Part shown: piece by piece, positions 6,421 through 6,612 of the stretch
Numbering within the stretch: the stretch's first letter is position 1
How the letters are laid out: every line of letters begins with the position of its first letter
Source: Ferruginibacter sp.
Lineage (GTDB): Bacteria; Bacteroidota; Bacteroidia; Chitinophagales; Chitinophagaceae
Reading direction: 5' to 3'
Length of the DNA: 6,612 nt
Assembly: GCA_025357775.1 (NCBI GenBank)
Contig: JANXOQ010000492.1
Coordinates: 1 to 6,612 of the forward strand
Notes under the pieces: generated by a model
Seen by the model: the letters and a program-made list of their open reading frames with translations, nothing else
What the model was told of the DNA's origin: nothing
The model's database searches: none
Made by a program: the position numbers and the translations under genes

Positions 6421-6612
6421 AAGCTGCTATGTTGTTGGTGTAAATAGTATTGTGAAAAAGTAAATTAAGCAATTGTGTTGGTATTACAAAAAAAGGGGGG
6501 AATGAGAAGTATTCAAACTATTTTTATTAAGTAAATTAAGGTAGATTTCATTATTAAAAATTAATAATTATTCATTAAGATTTTTAAAACAATTTAATTT
6601 CTTCTTTCGTTA
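6421..6612. other. cphA upstream region with a 12-bp direct repeat and a C6/T7 tract
   Basis: This AT-rich 192-base stretch holds the cphA leader. AAGTAAATTAAG occurs twice, at 6458-6469 and 6529-6540, 71 bases apart. A7 followed by G6 lies at 6488-6500 (C6 then T7 on the cphA strand). An AT-only hairpin (8-bp arms 6550-6557 and 6561-6568, 3-base loop) lies further out. The nearest -7-like box for cphA is TAGTTTG (complement of 6514-6520), one base short of the TAnnTTTG consensus, so no promoter is called. On the minus strand, eight codons ending in TAA (TKEEIKLF, complement of 6586-6612) could be the tail of an upstream gene, but this is too short to call. Confidence 0.45.

Noticed and set aside
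6514..6520. TAGTTTG on the minus strand as the cphA -7 box
   Set aside because: It is one base short of the TAnnTTTG spacing and no -33 box lies at the usual distance.
6550..6568. AT-only 8-bp hairpin as a terminator of a gene right of the window
   Set aside because: It contains no G/C pairs and no T-tract follows in the minus direction, so it is expected by chance in this composition.
1..6612. CRISPR array, tRNA or rRNA genes, or a defence island
   Set aside because: No regularly spaced repeats, no cloverleaf-like segments with a T-loop motif, and no defence domains were seen. The CPBP protease alone does not make a defence system.

Overview
The window is AT-rich chromosomal DNA, most likely from a member of the Bacteroidota and probably near the Chitinophagaceae. 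Four things point there: A-rich leaders with no clear Shine-Dalgarno sequence, a few TAnnTTTG promoter-like boxes, the character of the proteins, and the combination dusB / CPBP protease / cdsA / cphA. The lineage is inferred by eye, not from a search. The coding content is four complete, mostly conserved genes plus a fragment of a probable insertion sequence at the left edge.

Layout. Positions 1-129 look like the start of an IS1595-type insertion sequence running leftward out of the window. A strong 16-bp perfect hairpin follows at 144-180. Then comes a 226-base non-coding but foldable stretch, and then dusB (tRNA-dihydrouridine synthase) on the minus strand at 407-1444. A 336-base divergent gap (1445-1780) carries a dusB promoter candidate, a small palindrome and a possible gene remnant on the minus strand. 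Two plus-strand membrane protein genes come next: a CPBP-family intramembrane protease (1781-2740) and cdsA, phosphatidate cytidylyltransferase (2928-3620). A terminator-like hairpin separates them. cdsA converges on the large minus-strand cyanophycin synthetase gene cphA (3796-6420), with a textbook bidirectional terminator at 3744-3781 between them. The last 192 bases are the cphA upstream region.

How the genes relate. They do not form one pathway: tRNA modification, membrane proteolysis of unknown target, CDP-diacylglycerol supply for phospholipids, and nitrogen storage as an Asp-Arg polymer. dusB is monocistronic in view. CPBP and cdsA could be loosely co-transcribed, but the hairpin between them argues for at least partial separation. 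cphA ends at its own terminator, with no cyanophycinase gene visible.

I see no convincing new multi-gene system. The points most worth a second look are the intact metallopeptidase-like HxxEH motif in the cphA N-domain, the short CdsA, the possible gene remnant upstream of dusB, the foldable segment downstream of dusB, and the IS edge.
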